NCBI RefSeq assembly: GCF_963664735.1
Contig: NZ_OY761553.1
Location: 4,709,001-4,773,000, forward strand
Origin: an uncultured Cohaesibacter sp.
GTDB lineage: Bacteria; Pseudomonadota; Alphaproteobacteria; Rhizobiales; Cohaesibacteraceae
Direction: 5' to 3'
DNA: 64,000 nucleotides
Shown here: positions 1-8,189 of the stretch, piece after piece
How the letters are laid out: every line of letters begins with the position of its first letter
How positions within the stretch are numbered: the first letter of the stretch is position 1
Notes under the pieces: generated by a model
Seen by the model: only the letters and a program-made list of their open reading frames with translations
Told to the model about the DNA's origin: nothing
The model's database searches: none
Position numbers and translations under genes: made by a program

Positions 1-35
1 GAGTCATTGCGGCTTTCCCATTGGCAGTAGGGCAA

Positions 36-70
36 AAAACCCGCCATAGCTTTGTGCAATGGCGGGTTTC
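36..70 (-). terminator. Rho-independent terminator of the NhaD-type transporter gene
   Basis: An 11-bp perfect stem (AAACCCGCCAT with its complement) closes an 11-base loop. Read on the minus strand it is followed by a run of T. It lies about 35 bp after the stop of the minus-strand transporter gene. The first 35 bases of the window hold nothing that can be called with confidence. Confidence 0.8.
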
Positions 71-105
71 ATGGTTGTCGGATTTAGCCGAATTGGAAGG
101 TAATC

Positions 106-1449
106 TCAGAAATAAACGATATAGGCGTAGATAGCCGAGATTACCGTTGTCAGCATCATCAGAGGGAATGACAGCTTCAGGAACTGCATGAATGAAATGC
201 GCTGACCTGCGCGTTCAGAGAAGCTGGCGACCATGACGTTGGCGCTGGCGCCAATCAATGTGCCGTTACCGCCAAGGCAAGCACCCAATGACAAACACCA
301 CCATAGCGGCTCGATGGCTTGTGGGCCACCCAGATCGGTCTGCATGGCCTTGAGCAGAGGGATCATTGTTGCAACAAACGGAATGTTGTCCACGATGCTC
401 GACAAGATAGCCGATGCGAACAGAACGATCATGCCAGCAAGTTCGACATTCGTGCCTGTGATACCGAGCAACTTGCCTGCGATGATTTTCAGCAGGCCGG
501 TATGTTCAACGCCGGAGACGAGCACAAACAGGCCAAGGAAGAAGAAAATGGTCTCCCATTCTACCTGATTGAAAGCACTATGGACGGCGTGGGACTGTTC
601 TTCCGGTTTGCCACCAAATGTGTGCAGCAAAAGGAGGAAGGCAGCGCCGGTGAGGGCAATAGTGCCGGGCTCCCAGCCCTGGCCGTGGCCATAGATGAAG
701 CCGAACAGAACAAGCGCCAGAGTGATCAGAGATTTGGTCAACAGGACCTTGTCTTCAATCGCTTCAAAGGCGTTGTATTGCATCATTGCCTGTTTGTCTT
801 CTTCTGCAGCTTCCATCTTGCGGCCCCAGATGAAGTCGAAGATTACGAGGCAGACAATCAGCACAATGATGGCGATCGGGCTCACCCATTCGACAAAATC
901 CATGAAGCTGAGGCCGACAGCGGAACCAATCAGGATGTTCGGCGGGTCACCGATGAGGGTTGCCGTACCACCGATGTTGGACGCAAAAATCTGCGAGAAC
1001 AGGAACGGATAGGCTTTGAGCTTGAGCTGGTCAGTAAGCAGCAGCGTAACCGGAACGACGAGGAGAACAGTGGTCACGTTGTCAAGCAATGCGGAGAAGA
1101 CTGCAGTCACAACGGCAAGGGCGATAAGCAGCAGTCGTGGATTGGCTTTGACCAGCTTGGCGGTATAAATCGCGACAAACTGAAACACACCGGATTCCTT
1201 GGTGATGGCGACGATGACCATCATGCCTGTAAGCAGGAATATAGTGTTGAAGTCAATCCCGTGAATAACGAGTTCAAAGTTAAGGACACCGAGTAGAACA
1301 AGCAGACCAGCACCCAATAGGGAGACGATCGCTCGGTTGATCTTTTCAGTGATGATGAAGAAGTATGCGGCTACAAGTATGACGGTTGCCACCACCATCG
1401 GCGGCCATCCAAAAATAACACTTGAGGCTATTTCACTGGCATTTTCCAT
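106..1449 (-). CDS. SLC13/ArsB/NhaD-type ion transporter
   Basis: A 447-residue polytopic inner-membrane protein of the ion transporter superfamily that includes NhaD sodium/proton antiporters, ArsB and CitT-like permeases. Two inverted halves are visible: a first half with LDNVTTVLLVVP followed by IGGTATLIGDPPN, and a second half with DNIPFVATMIPL followed by GGNGTLIGASANV. These paired DN(V/I) and G(T/N)xTLIG signatures form the ion-binding hairpins of the family. The N-terminus is short and runs straight into the first membrane segment, so the ATG at 1449 is reasonable although its Shine-Dalgarno sequence is weak. It is co-directional with, and downstream of, a CBS-domain protein. The substrate (sodium/proton exchange, or an anion such as arsenite) cannot be decided from sequence. 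Confidence 0.85.
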   Translation of the reverse strand: MENASEIASSVIFGWPPMVVATVILVAAYFFIITEKINRAIVSLLGAGLLVLLGVLNFELVIHGIDFNTIFLLTGMMVIVAITKESGVFQFVAIYTAKLVKANPRLLLIALAVVTAVFSALLDNVTTVLLVVPVTLLLTDQLKLKAYPFLFSQIFASNIGGTATLIGDPPNILIGSAVGLSFMDFVEWVSPIAIIVLIVCLVIFDFIWGRKMEAAEEDKQAMMQYNAFEAIEDKVLLTKSLITLALVLFGFIYGHGQGWEPGTIALTGAAFLLLLHTFGGKPEEQSHAVHSAFNQVEWETIFFFLGLFVLVSGVEHTGLLKIIAGKLLGITGTNVELAGMIVLFASAILSSIVDNIPFVATMIPLLKAMQTDLGGPQAIEPLWWCLSLGACLGGNGTLIGASANVMVASFSERAGQRISFMQFLKLSFPLMMLTTVISAIYAYIVYF

Positions 1450-1538
1450 TGATCAACTATCGCTTTTTCTTGAAGACGGATGAGCAATCAAGATCATGAC
1501 TCACCGCGTCGGAATTGTTGAATGTGCTAAGCTGTCGA

Positions 1539-2006
1539 TCAGGAAGAACTGGACGCAACGCGTTCCAGTTCGGTAATGGCGGATTGTTCCGTCAAAATGC
1601 CGAGGAACTTGTTAGTCCCGCTCTCGACGACCGGCAAGGGGCTGCCGTGTTTGGTCAGCTTGAGGATACCCTCCCACACAGCAAGGTCTGGGCTGAGAGT
1701 GACTGGCTTTTTGTCCATCGCACTTTCAACAGTCTTGGATTTGATCGCTTCAAGACGTTGGGCAATGCTGGGTTTGGCACCTCGTACAAAGTCAAGATGG
1801 TCAAGGCCGTCGGCCATCGTAACTGAAACGGGGAGCATTTCTCCTAAGACGGACATGAAGCCAAACATGCCTAAAAGCGTATTGTCTTCGGAGAGAACTG
1901 GAGCATATCTGATCCGTGCGGCTTCAAGGATGCGCATCGCGTCCCCTACCGTTTGATCTGGTTTCAAAGAAACCACGCTCTCGATGGTTGCATCTTTACA
2001 AGGCAC
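1539..2006 (-). CDS. CBS-domain protein, GTG start
   Basis: A protein of 155 residues made of two CBS motifs (roughly residues 8-60 and 95-150), the adenosyl-nucleotide sensing module that regulates many transporters. An upstream ATG at 2072 is open, but a perfect Shine-Dalgarno sequence (GAGGAGGT, 2011-2018) sits 4-5 bases before the GTG at 2006, so I choose GTG; the extra N-terminal residues of the longer form do not look like CBS sequence. The gene ends 90 bp before the NhaD-type transporter on the same strand, so the two are probably one transcript, with the CBS protein possibly gating or sensing for the transporter. That partnership is inference from position. Confidence 0.75.
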   Translation of the reverse strand: MPCKDATIESVVSLKPDQTVGDAMRILEAARIRYAPVLSEDNTLLGMFGFMSVLGEMLPVSVTMADGLDHLDFVRGAKPSIAQRLEAIKSKTVESAMDKKPVTLSPDLAVWEGILKLTKHGSPLPVVESGTNKFLGILTEQSAITELERVASSSS

Positions 2007-2369
2007 TGTAACCTCCTCTTCATATATTGGGCATACGAGCGCCACAGTCCTTTCTGCCGCAATTATAACCAAATTGTGGCCTACTAAAGTTGTATAGGTC
2101 TCTTTTGAAAAAATATAAACAGAAATTGCAGGTCTGAGTTGAAAAGATAAACTTTGGAAGCAGAAACTCGATTAAAACAGAAATGCGGGGTGGGGCAAAA
2201 AATCGCTTTCCATACTGGACGTGGCCCAATAAATTGTTTCAGTATTTGTTGGGTGTTTCCCATCGTTCTGATGACGGTCATGGAGCCGGATATGCGTGAG
2301 CGGTGGGACATGTTCCATTTGTGCCATTGCAGACCGAGATTATCTTATTTTCTATCGAAGGAAGCTTTC
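2007..2369. other. Divergent intergenic region
   Basis: Between the CBS gene (minus) and the amino-acid binding protein gene (plus). It must hold both promoters. It is AT-rich around 2040-2150 and I see no RNA gene, repeat or convincing operator. Open frames running through it (one starting at 2154) are merely upstream extensions of the binding-protein gene. Confidence 0.5.
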
Positions 2370-3197
2370 ATGACATCACCGTTGAAACTCATCGCAGTTG
2401 CTGCCGCTTTTGCTATCGGCGCGGGCTCTGCTTTTGCTGCTGAAAATTGCGCGGCAGGAAAGACACTGGAAGAAGGCAAGCTGACCATTGCTACCGGCAA
2501 TCCGGCTTATTTCCCTTGGGTCATTGACGATGCGCCGGAAAGTGGCAAGGGGTTTGAAGCTGCTGTTGCTTATGCAGTTGCCGACAAAATGGGGTTTGAC
2601 GCTGAGCATGTGAACTGGGTGCGTGCTTCTTTTGATGAATCCATCCAACCCGGGGCCAAAAATTTCGACGTCAATATGCAGCAGTTTTCCATTACGGCTG
2701 ATCGTGACAAGGTCGTCGATTTTTCCGAACCCTATTACACCTCAGCCATGGCTGTTCTGACCACGAAAGCTATTGTGGAGGGCGGTGCCAAGCCGACCCT
2801 TGACTCGCTCAAGAAACTGAAGTGGGGGGCCGATGCCTCTACAACGGCAGTTCCCATGCTGATTGGCCTTGTTCACCCTGAAAGTGATCCTCTGCTTTAT
2901 AACGACAATGCGGACGTATCTGCTGCCCTTCAGGCCGGTCAGATTGATGCTGCCTTGTTTGATCTGCCGACGGCGCTGTTCCTTGCTGCAGTAACCGTGA
3001 AAGATGGCGTTGTCATGGGGCAGTTTCCTGCAGACCGGTCGACAAACCCGGATCAGTTCGGCATGTTGCTGGAAGAGGGAAGCCCACTGAAACCGTGCAT
3101 CGACAGCGCGATCACTGCGTTGAAGGAGGAAGGGACGTTGGCGAAACTGGAAGATAAATGGCTTGCTGAAAGCACTGGTGTGCCGGTCATAAAATAA
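2370..3197 (+). CDS. Amino-acid ABC transporter substrate-binding protein
   Basis: Periplasmic binding protein of the SBP_bac_3 (polar amino acid) family, 275 residues. The chosen ATG at 2370 follows an AAGGAAG Shine-Dalgarno and gives a clean signal peptide of about 23 residues ending in GSAFA before AENC. The longer open frame from 2154 would bury this signal peptide inside the protein, so it is rejected. Family features are ITADRDKVVDFSEPYY in the first lobe and the ALQAGQIDAALFD segment of the second lobe. It is the first gene of a three-gene importer operon: the stop TAA overlaps the next ATG (TAATG). The substrate is probably a polar amino acid or opine-like compound and cannot be narrowed further. 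Confidence 0.9.
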   Translation: MTSPLKLIAVAAAFAIGAGSAFAAENCAAGKTLEEGKLTIATGNPAYFPWVIDDAPESGKGFEAAVAYAVADKMGFDAEHVNWVRASFDESIQPGAKNFDVNMQQFSITADRDKVVDFSEPYYTSAMAVLTTKAIVEGGAKPTLDSLKKLKWGADASTTAVPMLIGLVHPESDPLLYNDNADVSAALQAGQIDAALFDLPTALFLAAVTVKDGVVMGQFPADRSTNPDQFGMLLEEGSPLKPCIDSAITALKEEGTLAKLEDKWLAESTGVPVIK

Positions 3198-4027
3198 TGT
3201 CGGAACGCCAAACGGGGCAAACCCGTCGACAGATTTATGAAAGCAGGCTCAAGCGTCGCTCAATGGTGCTTGCGGCTTTGTCTACCAGCGTGGTTGTTGC
3301 CGCGCTGGTGATCCTCATTCCGCTAACGCCGGGGTGGGAGAGGGTGAAGCAAAGCTTTTTTAACTGGGATGTCGTTGTCAAAACCTTCCCCAAGCTCATT
3401 GATGCCTTTGTGCTTGATATTGCGATCTTCGTTTGGTCGGTTCCTCTCATTGCTGCGCTTGGTCTTGCCATTGCTCTGGCGCGGGACGTGCGTGATCCTG
3501 TGCTTTATCCGCTTCGGCTGTTCGGTATTCTCTATACGGATGTTTTTCGCGGCGTGCCTGTTGTGCTGGTTGTCTATCTTATCGGGTTCGGGATACCCGG
3601 ATTAGGGCTTCAGCGCCCCTATAATTCGCCCTATTTGTGGGGGACGGTGGCTTTGGTGCTGACCTATGCTGCCTATGTCGCCGAGATTTTTCGCTCAGGT
3701 ATCGAGAGTATTCATGCTTCCCAGCGTAACGCTGCTTTGTCTTTGGGGCTCTCTGGTTCTGACACCATGCGCTTTGTGGTGTTGCCTCAGGCCATTCGGC
3801 GGGTGATACCGGCGCAGATGAATATACTGATCGCCTTGCAAAAGGATGTGGCGCTGCTGTCCTTCATTGGGCCGGTGGAAATTTTCCGTCAGGCAGGTGT
3901 TTTCAAATCCCTTCTTGCAAGCTTCACCCCTTATGTTGTTGCTGCGGCGATCTTTCTGGTGGTTACCATTCCTGCAACACGACTGGCGGACCACTTGCTG
4001 GCCAAGCAAAATCGGGCGCGCTCATGA
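3197..4027 (+). CDS. Amino-acid ABC transporter permease (HisM family)
   Basis: An inner-membrane permease of 276 residues for the importer whose binding protein is immediately upstream. It has a cytoplasmic basic N-terminus, several hydrophobic segments and the BPD-type EAA loop ([20 protein letters not shown] then LGLS and [14 protein letters not shown]), which docks on the ATPase. Start and stop overlap both neighbours (TAATG upstream, ATGA downstream), showing translational coupling. Only one permease gene is present, so the transporter probably uses a homodimer of this protein. This contrasts with the two-permease HisQM type. Confidence 0.9.
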   Translation: MSERQTGQTRRQIYESRLKRRSMVLAALSTSVVVAALVILIPLTPGWERVKQSFFNWDVVVKTFPKLIDAFVLDIAIFVWSVPLIAALGLAIALARDVRDPVLYPLRLFGILYTDVFRGVPVVLVVYLIGFGIPGLGLQRPYNSPYLWGTVALVLTYAAYVAEIFRSGIESIHASQRNAALSLGLSGSDTMRFVVLPQAIRRVIPAQMNILIALQKDVALLSFIGPVEIFRQAGVFKSLLASFTPYVVAAAIFLVVTIPATRLADHLLAKQNRARS

Positions 4028-4758
4028 AACTTGAAGTGAAAAACGTTCACAAGGCATTTGGAGCTACCAATGTTCTCAACGGTATTTCCCTAGACGTTGA
4101 TGATGGCGAGATGGTGTGCCTGATCGGAGCATCGGGGTCTGGCAAATCAACGCTGCTGCGTTGCATCAATCTGCTAGAGCCGGTCGATGATGGCGAGATT
4201 TGGCTCGATGGGCAAGAAATCGCCGATCCGGCGCTCGATCCGCAACCGATTCGCCAGCGCATAGGGATCGTTTTCCAGTCTTACAATCTCTTCCCGCACA
4301 TGACGGCGGAAGAGAATGTGATGCTCGCTCCGCGTCGCATTTTTAAGAAGAGCCGGCGAGAGTTGCGTCCCGCAGTTGAAGAACTGTTCGAGCGCTTTGG
4401 TCTTAAAGATCGCATGCAGCATTACCCTGATCAGCTGTCTGGCGGACAACAGCAAAGGGTTGCCATTGTTCGGGCGTTGGCGATGAAGCCGGAAATCATG
4501 CTGTTTGACGAAATTACCTCCGCTCTTGATCCCGAACTTGTCAATGAGGTTTTGCAGGTTCTCAAGTCGCTCAAGCAAGATGGGATGACCATGATTTTGG
4601 CGACCCATGAAATGACTTTCGCGCGCGATGTGGCCGATCGCGTTTGTTTCCTCAACAATGGGCAGATACTGGAGCAGGGTGTTCCTGCGGAGATTTTCTC
4701 CAATCCCAAACAGGAGCGCACAAGAGATTTTCTGGCGCGGGTGTTGCGAGCCAGTTGA
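4024..4758 (+). CDS. Amino-acid ABC transporter ATP-binding protein
   Basis: A GlnQ/HisP-type ATPase of 244 residues. Walker A is GASGSGKST near residue 36, the Q-loop is [11 protein letters not shown], the signature is LSGGQQQR, Walker B is IMLFDE and the switch His lies in ATHEM. The D-loop region reads [10 protein letters not shown], where most relatives have DEPTSALDPE; this substitution is tolerated in the family. The 4-bp ATGA overlap with the permease gene places it last in the importer operon. A weak stem with a T tract follows the stop. Confidence 0.92.
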   Translation: MKLEVKNVHKAFGATNVLNGISLDVDDGEMVCLIGASGSGKSTLLRCINLLEPVDDGEIWLDGQEIADPALDPQPIRQRIGIVFQSYNLFPHMTAEENVMLAPRRIFKKSRRELRPAVEELFERFGLKDRMQHYPDQLSGGQQQRVAIVRALAMKPEIMLFDEITSALDPELVNEVLQVLKSLKQDGMTMILATHEMTFARDVADRVCFLNNGQILEQGVPAEIFSNPKQERTRDFLARVLRAS

Positions 4759-4761
4759 GCG

Positions 4762-4781
4762 CGGCTTTGCAGCCGTTTTCC
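4762..4781 (+). terminator. Possible terminator of the amino-acid importer operon
   Basis: A short perfect stem (CGGCT, loop TTGC, AGCCG) is followed by TTTTC, starting a few bases after the ATPase stop. The stem is only 5 bp, so termination strength is uncertain. Confidence 0.45.
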
Positions 4782-4814
4782 TATAGGGCTAGGTGTTTCT
4801 CAGGAGCGCGCGGG

Positions 4815-5324
4815 TCAGACTTGGTATTTGCTTTTGTCCCCGATGTCAAAATGCAGTGGCATGCGCCATTTGGCAATGCTGACGATAAGGAACAAAAGCG
4901 CTGAAATCCCGGCGATAATCTGGGCGATGGGGGTAAGGCCCAGTACGAGCGAAAACCAGAGCGCCGCCAGAAGCAGAGGCTGTGCAGGCAGGCCGGGCAC
5001 CTTGAAGCAGAAATATTCTTTAAAGCACAATCCGCCCAGTGTAATCATCGCTCCTCCCAAGCCAAATGTTTCAAAGCCCAGAACAAAGCAAATGAGCCCA
5101 CCCCAAGTGGCGGCCTGTAACAGAAGTCTGAAATTTTTCATATAGATATGCAGCGAGCTGGCGCACATGGCCGCAGCGACAAAGCAAAGCTTTTCGGTGG
5201 GAAAGGCTGTATCCCATGGCAAAAGCAAAATGGAAGGAATGGCGAGCAGAAAGCCGAGCCGATAGACAATAACGGTCAGGTAATCAAGCCAGTCCATTTC
5301 GGACTTGATATGTGGGTCAGCCAA
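4815..5324 (-). CDS. DUF2301-like integral membrane protein
   Basis: A small protein of 169 residues with about five or six hydrophobic segments separated by very short loops; it is predicted to sit in the inner membrane. The pattern (an early YRLGF segment, a central GGAMITLGGLCFKEYFCFKVPG block, a late LTPIAQIIAGISALLFLIVSIAKWRMP block) resembles the uncharacterised membrane proteins grouped as DUF2301. That assignment is from memory of the family and is moderate. No function is known. It faces the importer operon tail to tail. Confidence 0.6.
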   Translation of the reverse strand: MADPHIKSEMDWLDYLTVIVYRLGFLLAIPSILLLPWDTAFPTEKLCFVAAAMCASSLHIYMKNFRLLLQAATWGGLICFVLGFETFGLGGAMITLGGLCFKEYFCFKVPGLPAQPLLLAALWFSLVLGLTPIAQIIAGISALLFLIVSIAKWRMPLHFDIGDKSKYQV

Positions 5325-5372
5325 GGCATTGTCCTTAAGTGAGATGAGCTTGATCGCTCAACAGGGAGGGAA

Positions 5373-5425
5373 TGAAGCGCATTCCGATAGTTTATCCGGC
5401 TAATAGTCGATCAGGATGCGCTTTC
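5373..5425 (-). terminator. Imperfect inverted repeat downstream of the pectinesterase gene
   Basis: AAGCGCAT and its complement ATGCGCTT flank about 30 bases containing further partial pairing. It lies just past the stop of the minus-strand pectinesterase gene. There is no good T tract, so it may be a processing or stabilising hairpin and not a true terminator. Confidence 0.3.
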
Positions 5426-5433
5426 AATCAAGG

Positions 5434-6876
5434 TTAATCGGCCTCTTTGTTGTTGAATTCTGCTATGAATGGAAGAGCGAAGTCTTTCTCTGGATAGTTA
5501 AGTTGTTGTTCTTCCAGCCAGTCTTTGAGATATCGGTTGAAGTCATCAATGCCGAATTGCACCGGACGGAAGCGAGGAGCCCAAGGGGCCGGATGATAGG
5601 TGCCGTTCTTGTCGAACGCGCCGCCATTCCAGTCTGTCCATGGTGCTGACGGGTTTATGTGCTTTCCTATGCGGCTATGGAGCACGGCGATCTTGCCGAC
5701 AGCTTCCAGTGTTTTGAGCGCAATCGTGCCTGTTGGCTCTTCATAATGGGAGAGATCACCTAGAGTGCAGTTGTAGCCGGGTACGGGCGAGTTGCCGTAA
5801 GGTGTTGCCCGCACGCGCTCGAACCATTGCCGCCCCAGATAAAAGGTGCCTTTCTCAGCCGCCGGGCTGCCATCATGTGTGAAATCACAATCCCAAAAGA
5901 CGATGCCATAGGGGATATGAATGTTGGTGCTTGGAGCGGCGACATAGGTGTCTGATGTTCTTGCGCCCTTAGAGCAAATTTCACAGTGATCGAAAAAGGC
6001 TGTACTGTTGCCAAAAATGAAGTCGACATCGCCTTCAATGTAGCAATCCTTGAAATAGGATTTGACGGTAACGCGCGGTTCGTTGGTCTTGAAATAGAGC
6101 GTATCCTGATCGCCTATCAGGCGGACATTTTCAAACATGACCCGATCGGCCGCATCAATCAGAACGGCGACGGCCTGATGCTGTCCATGTGCCCATTGGC
6201 CATTCTCGTTGCAGGCCACGTCTGTTCTGTCGGCGATGTCCGGGGTGATGCGGTCTTCGTTATAGCTGTTCTCGATGGTGAGGTTGAGGGCTTGAAAGCC
6301 ATCGTTACGCACGCGCATAACGCAGGAATTGGTGGTGCCGATGTCGAAATCGCCACGTGCGTAAACCTCTTCGAACATCTCACGAATGCTTTCGTCCTTG
6401 CCCAGAAAGGCGGCGTTGAAGCGCTGGGTGTAGAGGTCTGCGGTCAAGCCCTGATCGATATTGACCGAGATAACCGTCTTGCCTGGGTCCATCTCACGTC
6501 CATAGAGCGTAAGGGGCACTTTCTGGCCGTTCACCTCTAGTGCCGGGATATAGACCAGTTCGTTGTAGGTGCCCGGTGCGATCTCGATATAGAGGCGTTT
6601 CGTCAAGCCTTGGTGCTTTGCGTCGCTGATGGCTTGGCTCACAGCCTGCTGGATGGAGGCAAAACAGTTGAGGGCAGAGGTGTCGCCACGATCAACGCGA
6701 TAGTCCGGAGTGATCTTAAGAGGATCGCCCATAAGAGCCGGAGTGATCGGATCCCATGTCATGGGTTTGTCATCCGCGCCATCATCAAGCAGAACCGCCT
6801 GAGGGCTATAGAGTTCCGTTTGTTCTTCAGACATTTGCGGGCGGGTTGATGAAGGGGCGGCTGGCTGATTTGTCAT
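5434..6876 (-). CDS. Pectinesterase (CE8), leaderless
   Basis: A right-handed beta-helix pectin methylesterase of 480 residues, of the PemB/YbhC branch, which removes methyl esters from polygalacturonate. The CE8 signatures are present: GDQDTLY (catalytic Asp region), GDVDFIFGNSTAFF (nucleophilic Asp) and FYLGRQW, equivalent to the LGRxW motif with the substrate-binding Arg and Trp. The N-terminus is hydrophilic and shows no signal peptide or lipobox, unlike secreted or lipoprotein relatives, so it may act inside the cell on imported oligomers, or its export is not signalled in the usual way. It lies 58 bp downstream of the MacAB-like export operon on the same strand; read-through is possible. 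A related acyl-thioesterase role, as proposed for YbhC, cannot be excluded. Confidence 0.85.
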   Translation of the reverse strand: MTNQPAAPSSTRPQMSEEQTELYSPQAVLLDDGADDKPMTWDPITPALMGDPLKITPDYRVDRGDTSALNCFASIQQAVSQAISDAKHQGLTKRLYIEIAPGTYNELVYIPALEVNGQKVPLTLYGREMDPGKTVISVNIDQGLTADLYTQRFNAAFLGKDESIREMFEEVYARGDFDIGTTNSCVMRVRNDGFQALNLTIENSYNEDRITPDIADRTDVACNENGQWAHGQHQAVAVLIDAADRVMFENVRLIGDQDTLYFKTNEPRVTVKSYFKDCYIEGDVDFIFGNSTAFFDHCEICSKGARTSDTYVAAPSTNIHIPYGIVFWDCDFTHDGSPAAEKGTFYLGRQWFERVRATPYGNSPVPGYNCTLGDLSHYEEPTGTIALKTLEAVGKIAVLHSRIGKHINPSAPWTDWNGGAFDKNGTYHPAPWAPRFRPVQFGIDDFNRYLKDWLEEQQLNYPEKDFALPFIAEFNNKEAD

Positions 6877-6934
6877 TCTTCTGTCTCTGGTGGCTTATGT
6901 GCGGCTGGCAGGTAGGGTCGAGATTTCATCCTTG

Positions 6935-8158
6935 CTATTGCGATGCTCTGGCCGTGACTTTTGCACCATCAGTAAGGCCCGCAGAGGGATAGAGGATGAT
7001 CTCGTCTCCGGAACTTATTCCATCAAGGATTTGCGCCGAAATGCCATTGTCTTTTCCGACTTTTACAAGGGTTTGATGTGCTGTTTTGTCCACGACCTTG
7101 AAAACAGCCCAGTTTTCGCCATTGCGGAACAGGGCATTGGAGGGGACAAGCAAGCTGTTATCTTCTGACCAGACTATAATTCTGACCTCGACACGATAGC
7201 CATGCCCCAGTTTTTGCCGCTCGCTTTTGGGACTGGTGAAACGGATGATCGTTTTGACGCGCTGTTCTTCCACGCCGAGGGAGGAATATTTGGTGTAGCC
7301 CCATGGTTCGACCCGATCCACGACGCCTTCCAGTTCCCTGCCTCCACCCCAATCATCGATTTTGACGCGATCTCCGGGGCTGACCTGCACGGCATCGGTC
7401 GAGAGAAGCTCAACGACGACCTCCAGATCATGATCGATATTGCCGATTTCCATGATGTCGGTGCCTGCGGCGAGCGTGGTTTCGCTCTTCTGCATAACGC
7501 GCAAGACAGTGCCGGTGGTTGGTGCTGTAAGGGGAACCTCTGCGCCGCCATTGTCAGGGGATGAGCCGGAGTTTGCTTCAAAGCCTACGAGACGGGCACG
7601 GGCGTTATCAAGCTCGGCTTCTCTAACCGAGATCACTGCTTCGGCGCTGTCTCTGGCTGCGCTGGCTACCCTGAAAGCAGCTTCCGATCGATCCAGAGCC
7701 GCCTTGCTGGCGGTGTCGGTCTCGGCAAGTTTGCGCGTGCGGTCCAACTCCTGTGTCGCAAGGTCCAGGTCAGATTTGGCTTTGTTGAGGTCGGCCCTTG
7801 CTACACGCAGGGTTGCTTGTGCGGCGGTGACCGATGCACGCGCCTGTTCGCGGGTTCTTATGTCGAGCAAGGCGGGGCTTGTCGGGCGCATTTGTGCGAT
7901 GACTGTTTCACCCTTGAGGACCGGATCGCCCGGCTCCACTTCGACCCGCAAAAGGCGACCGGCTACGGGGCTGGAGACCACATAGGCATCATGGACGCGG
8001 GTAAAGCCTTCCTCGTTGATCGTGACCATCATCGGCCCCATGGTGGCTTTGCCCATGTCCACCGACAGGGGGCGGGGCCAAAAGGCATAGGCCAGCGCCA
8101 CTGCCACGCAGACAGCTGCCGTGATAGCAAAGTAGGAACGGGATCTTTTTCTGGCCAT
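6935..8158 (-). CDS. HlyD/MacA-type periplasmic adaptor of an ABC exporter
   Basis: A membrane-fusion protein of 407 residues. One N-terminal transmembrane segment (about residues 7-27) anchors it in the inner membrane. A first lipoyl half (VSSPVAGRLLRVEVEPGDPV), a long Ala/Glu/Arg-rich helical hairpin (about 95-190), the second lipoyl half (APTTGTVLRVMQKSETTLAAGTDIMEIG) and a beta-barrel domain follow. It is the last gene of a three-gene set (ATPase, permease, adaptor), 31 bp after the permease gene. It would connect the permease to an outer-membrane channel encoded elsewhere. Confidence 0.88.
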   Translation of the reverse strand: MARKRSRSYFAITAAVCVAVALAYAFWPRPLSVDMGKATMGPMMVTINEEGFTRVHDAYVVSSPVAGRLLRVEVEPGDPVLKGETVIAQMRPTSPALLDIRTREQARASVTAAQATLRVARADLNKAKSDLDLATQELDRTRKLAETDTASKAALDRSEAAFRVASAARDSAEAVISVREAELDNARARLVGFEANSGSSPDNGGAEVPLTAPTTGTVLRVMQKSETTLAAGTDIMEIGNIDHDLEVVVELLSTDAVQVSPGDRVKIDDWGGGRELEGVVDRVEPWGYTKYSSLGVEEQRVKTIIRFTSPKSERQKLGHGYRVEVRIIVWSEDNSLLVPSNALFRNGENWAVFKVVDKTAHQTLVKVGKDNGISAQILDGISSGDEIILYPSAGLTDGAKVTARASQ

Positions 8159-8189
8159 AACGTCTAGCCCTCCTGTTTGCTCATGCCGC

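Noticed and set aside
319-1296. 325-codon open frame on the plus strand across the transporter gene
   Set aside because: Antisense to a clear membrane transporter; the translation is hydrophilic and low-quality, with no ribosome-binding site or family.
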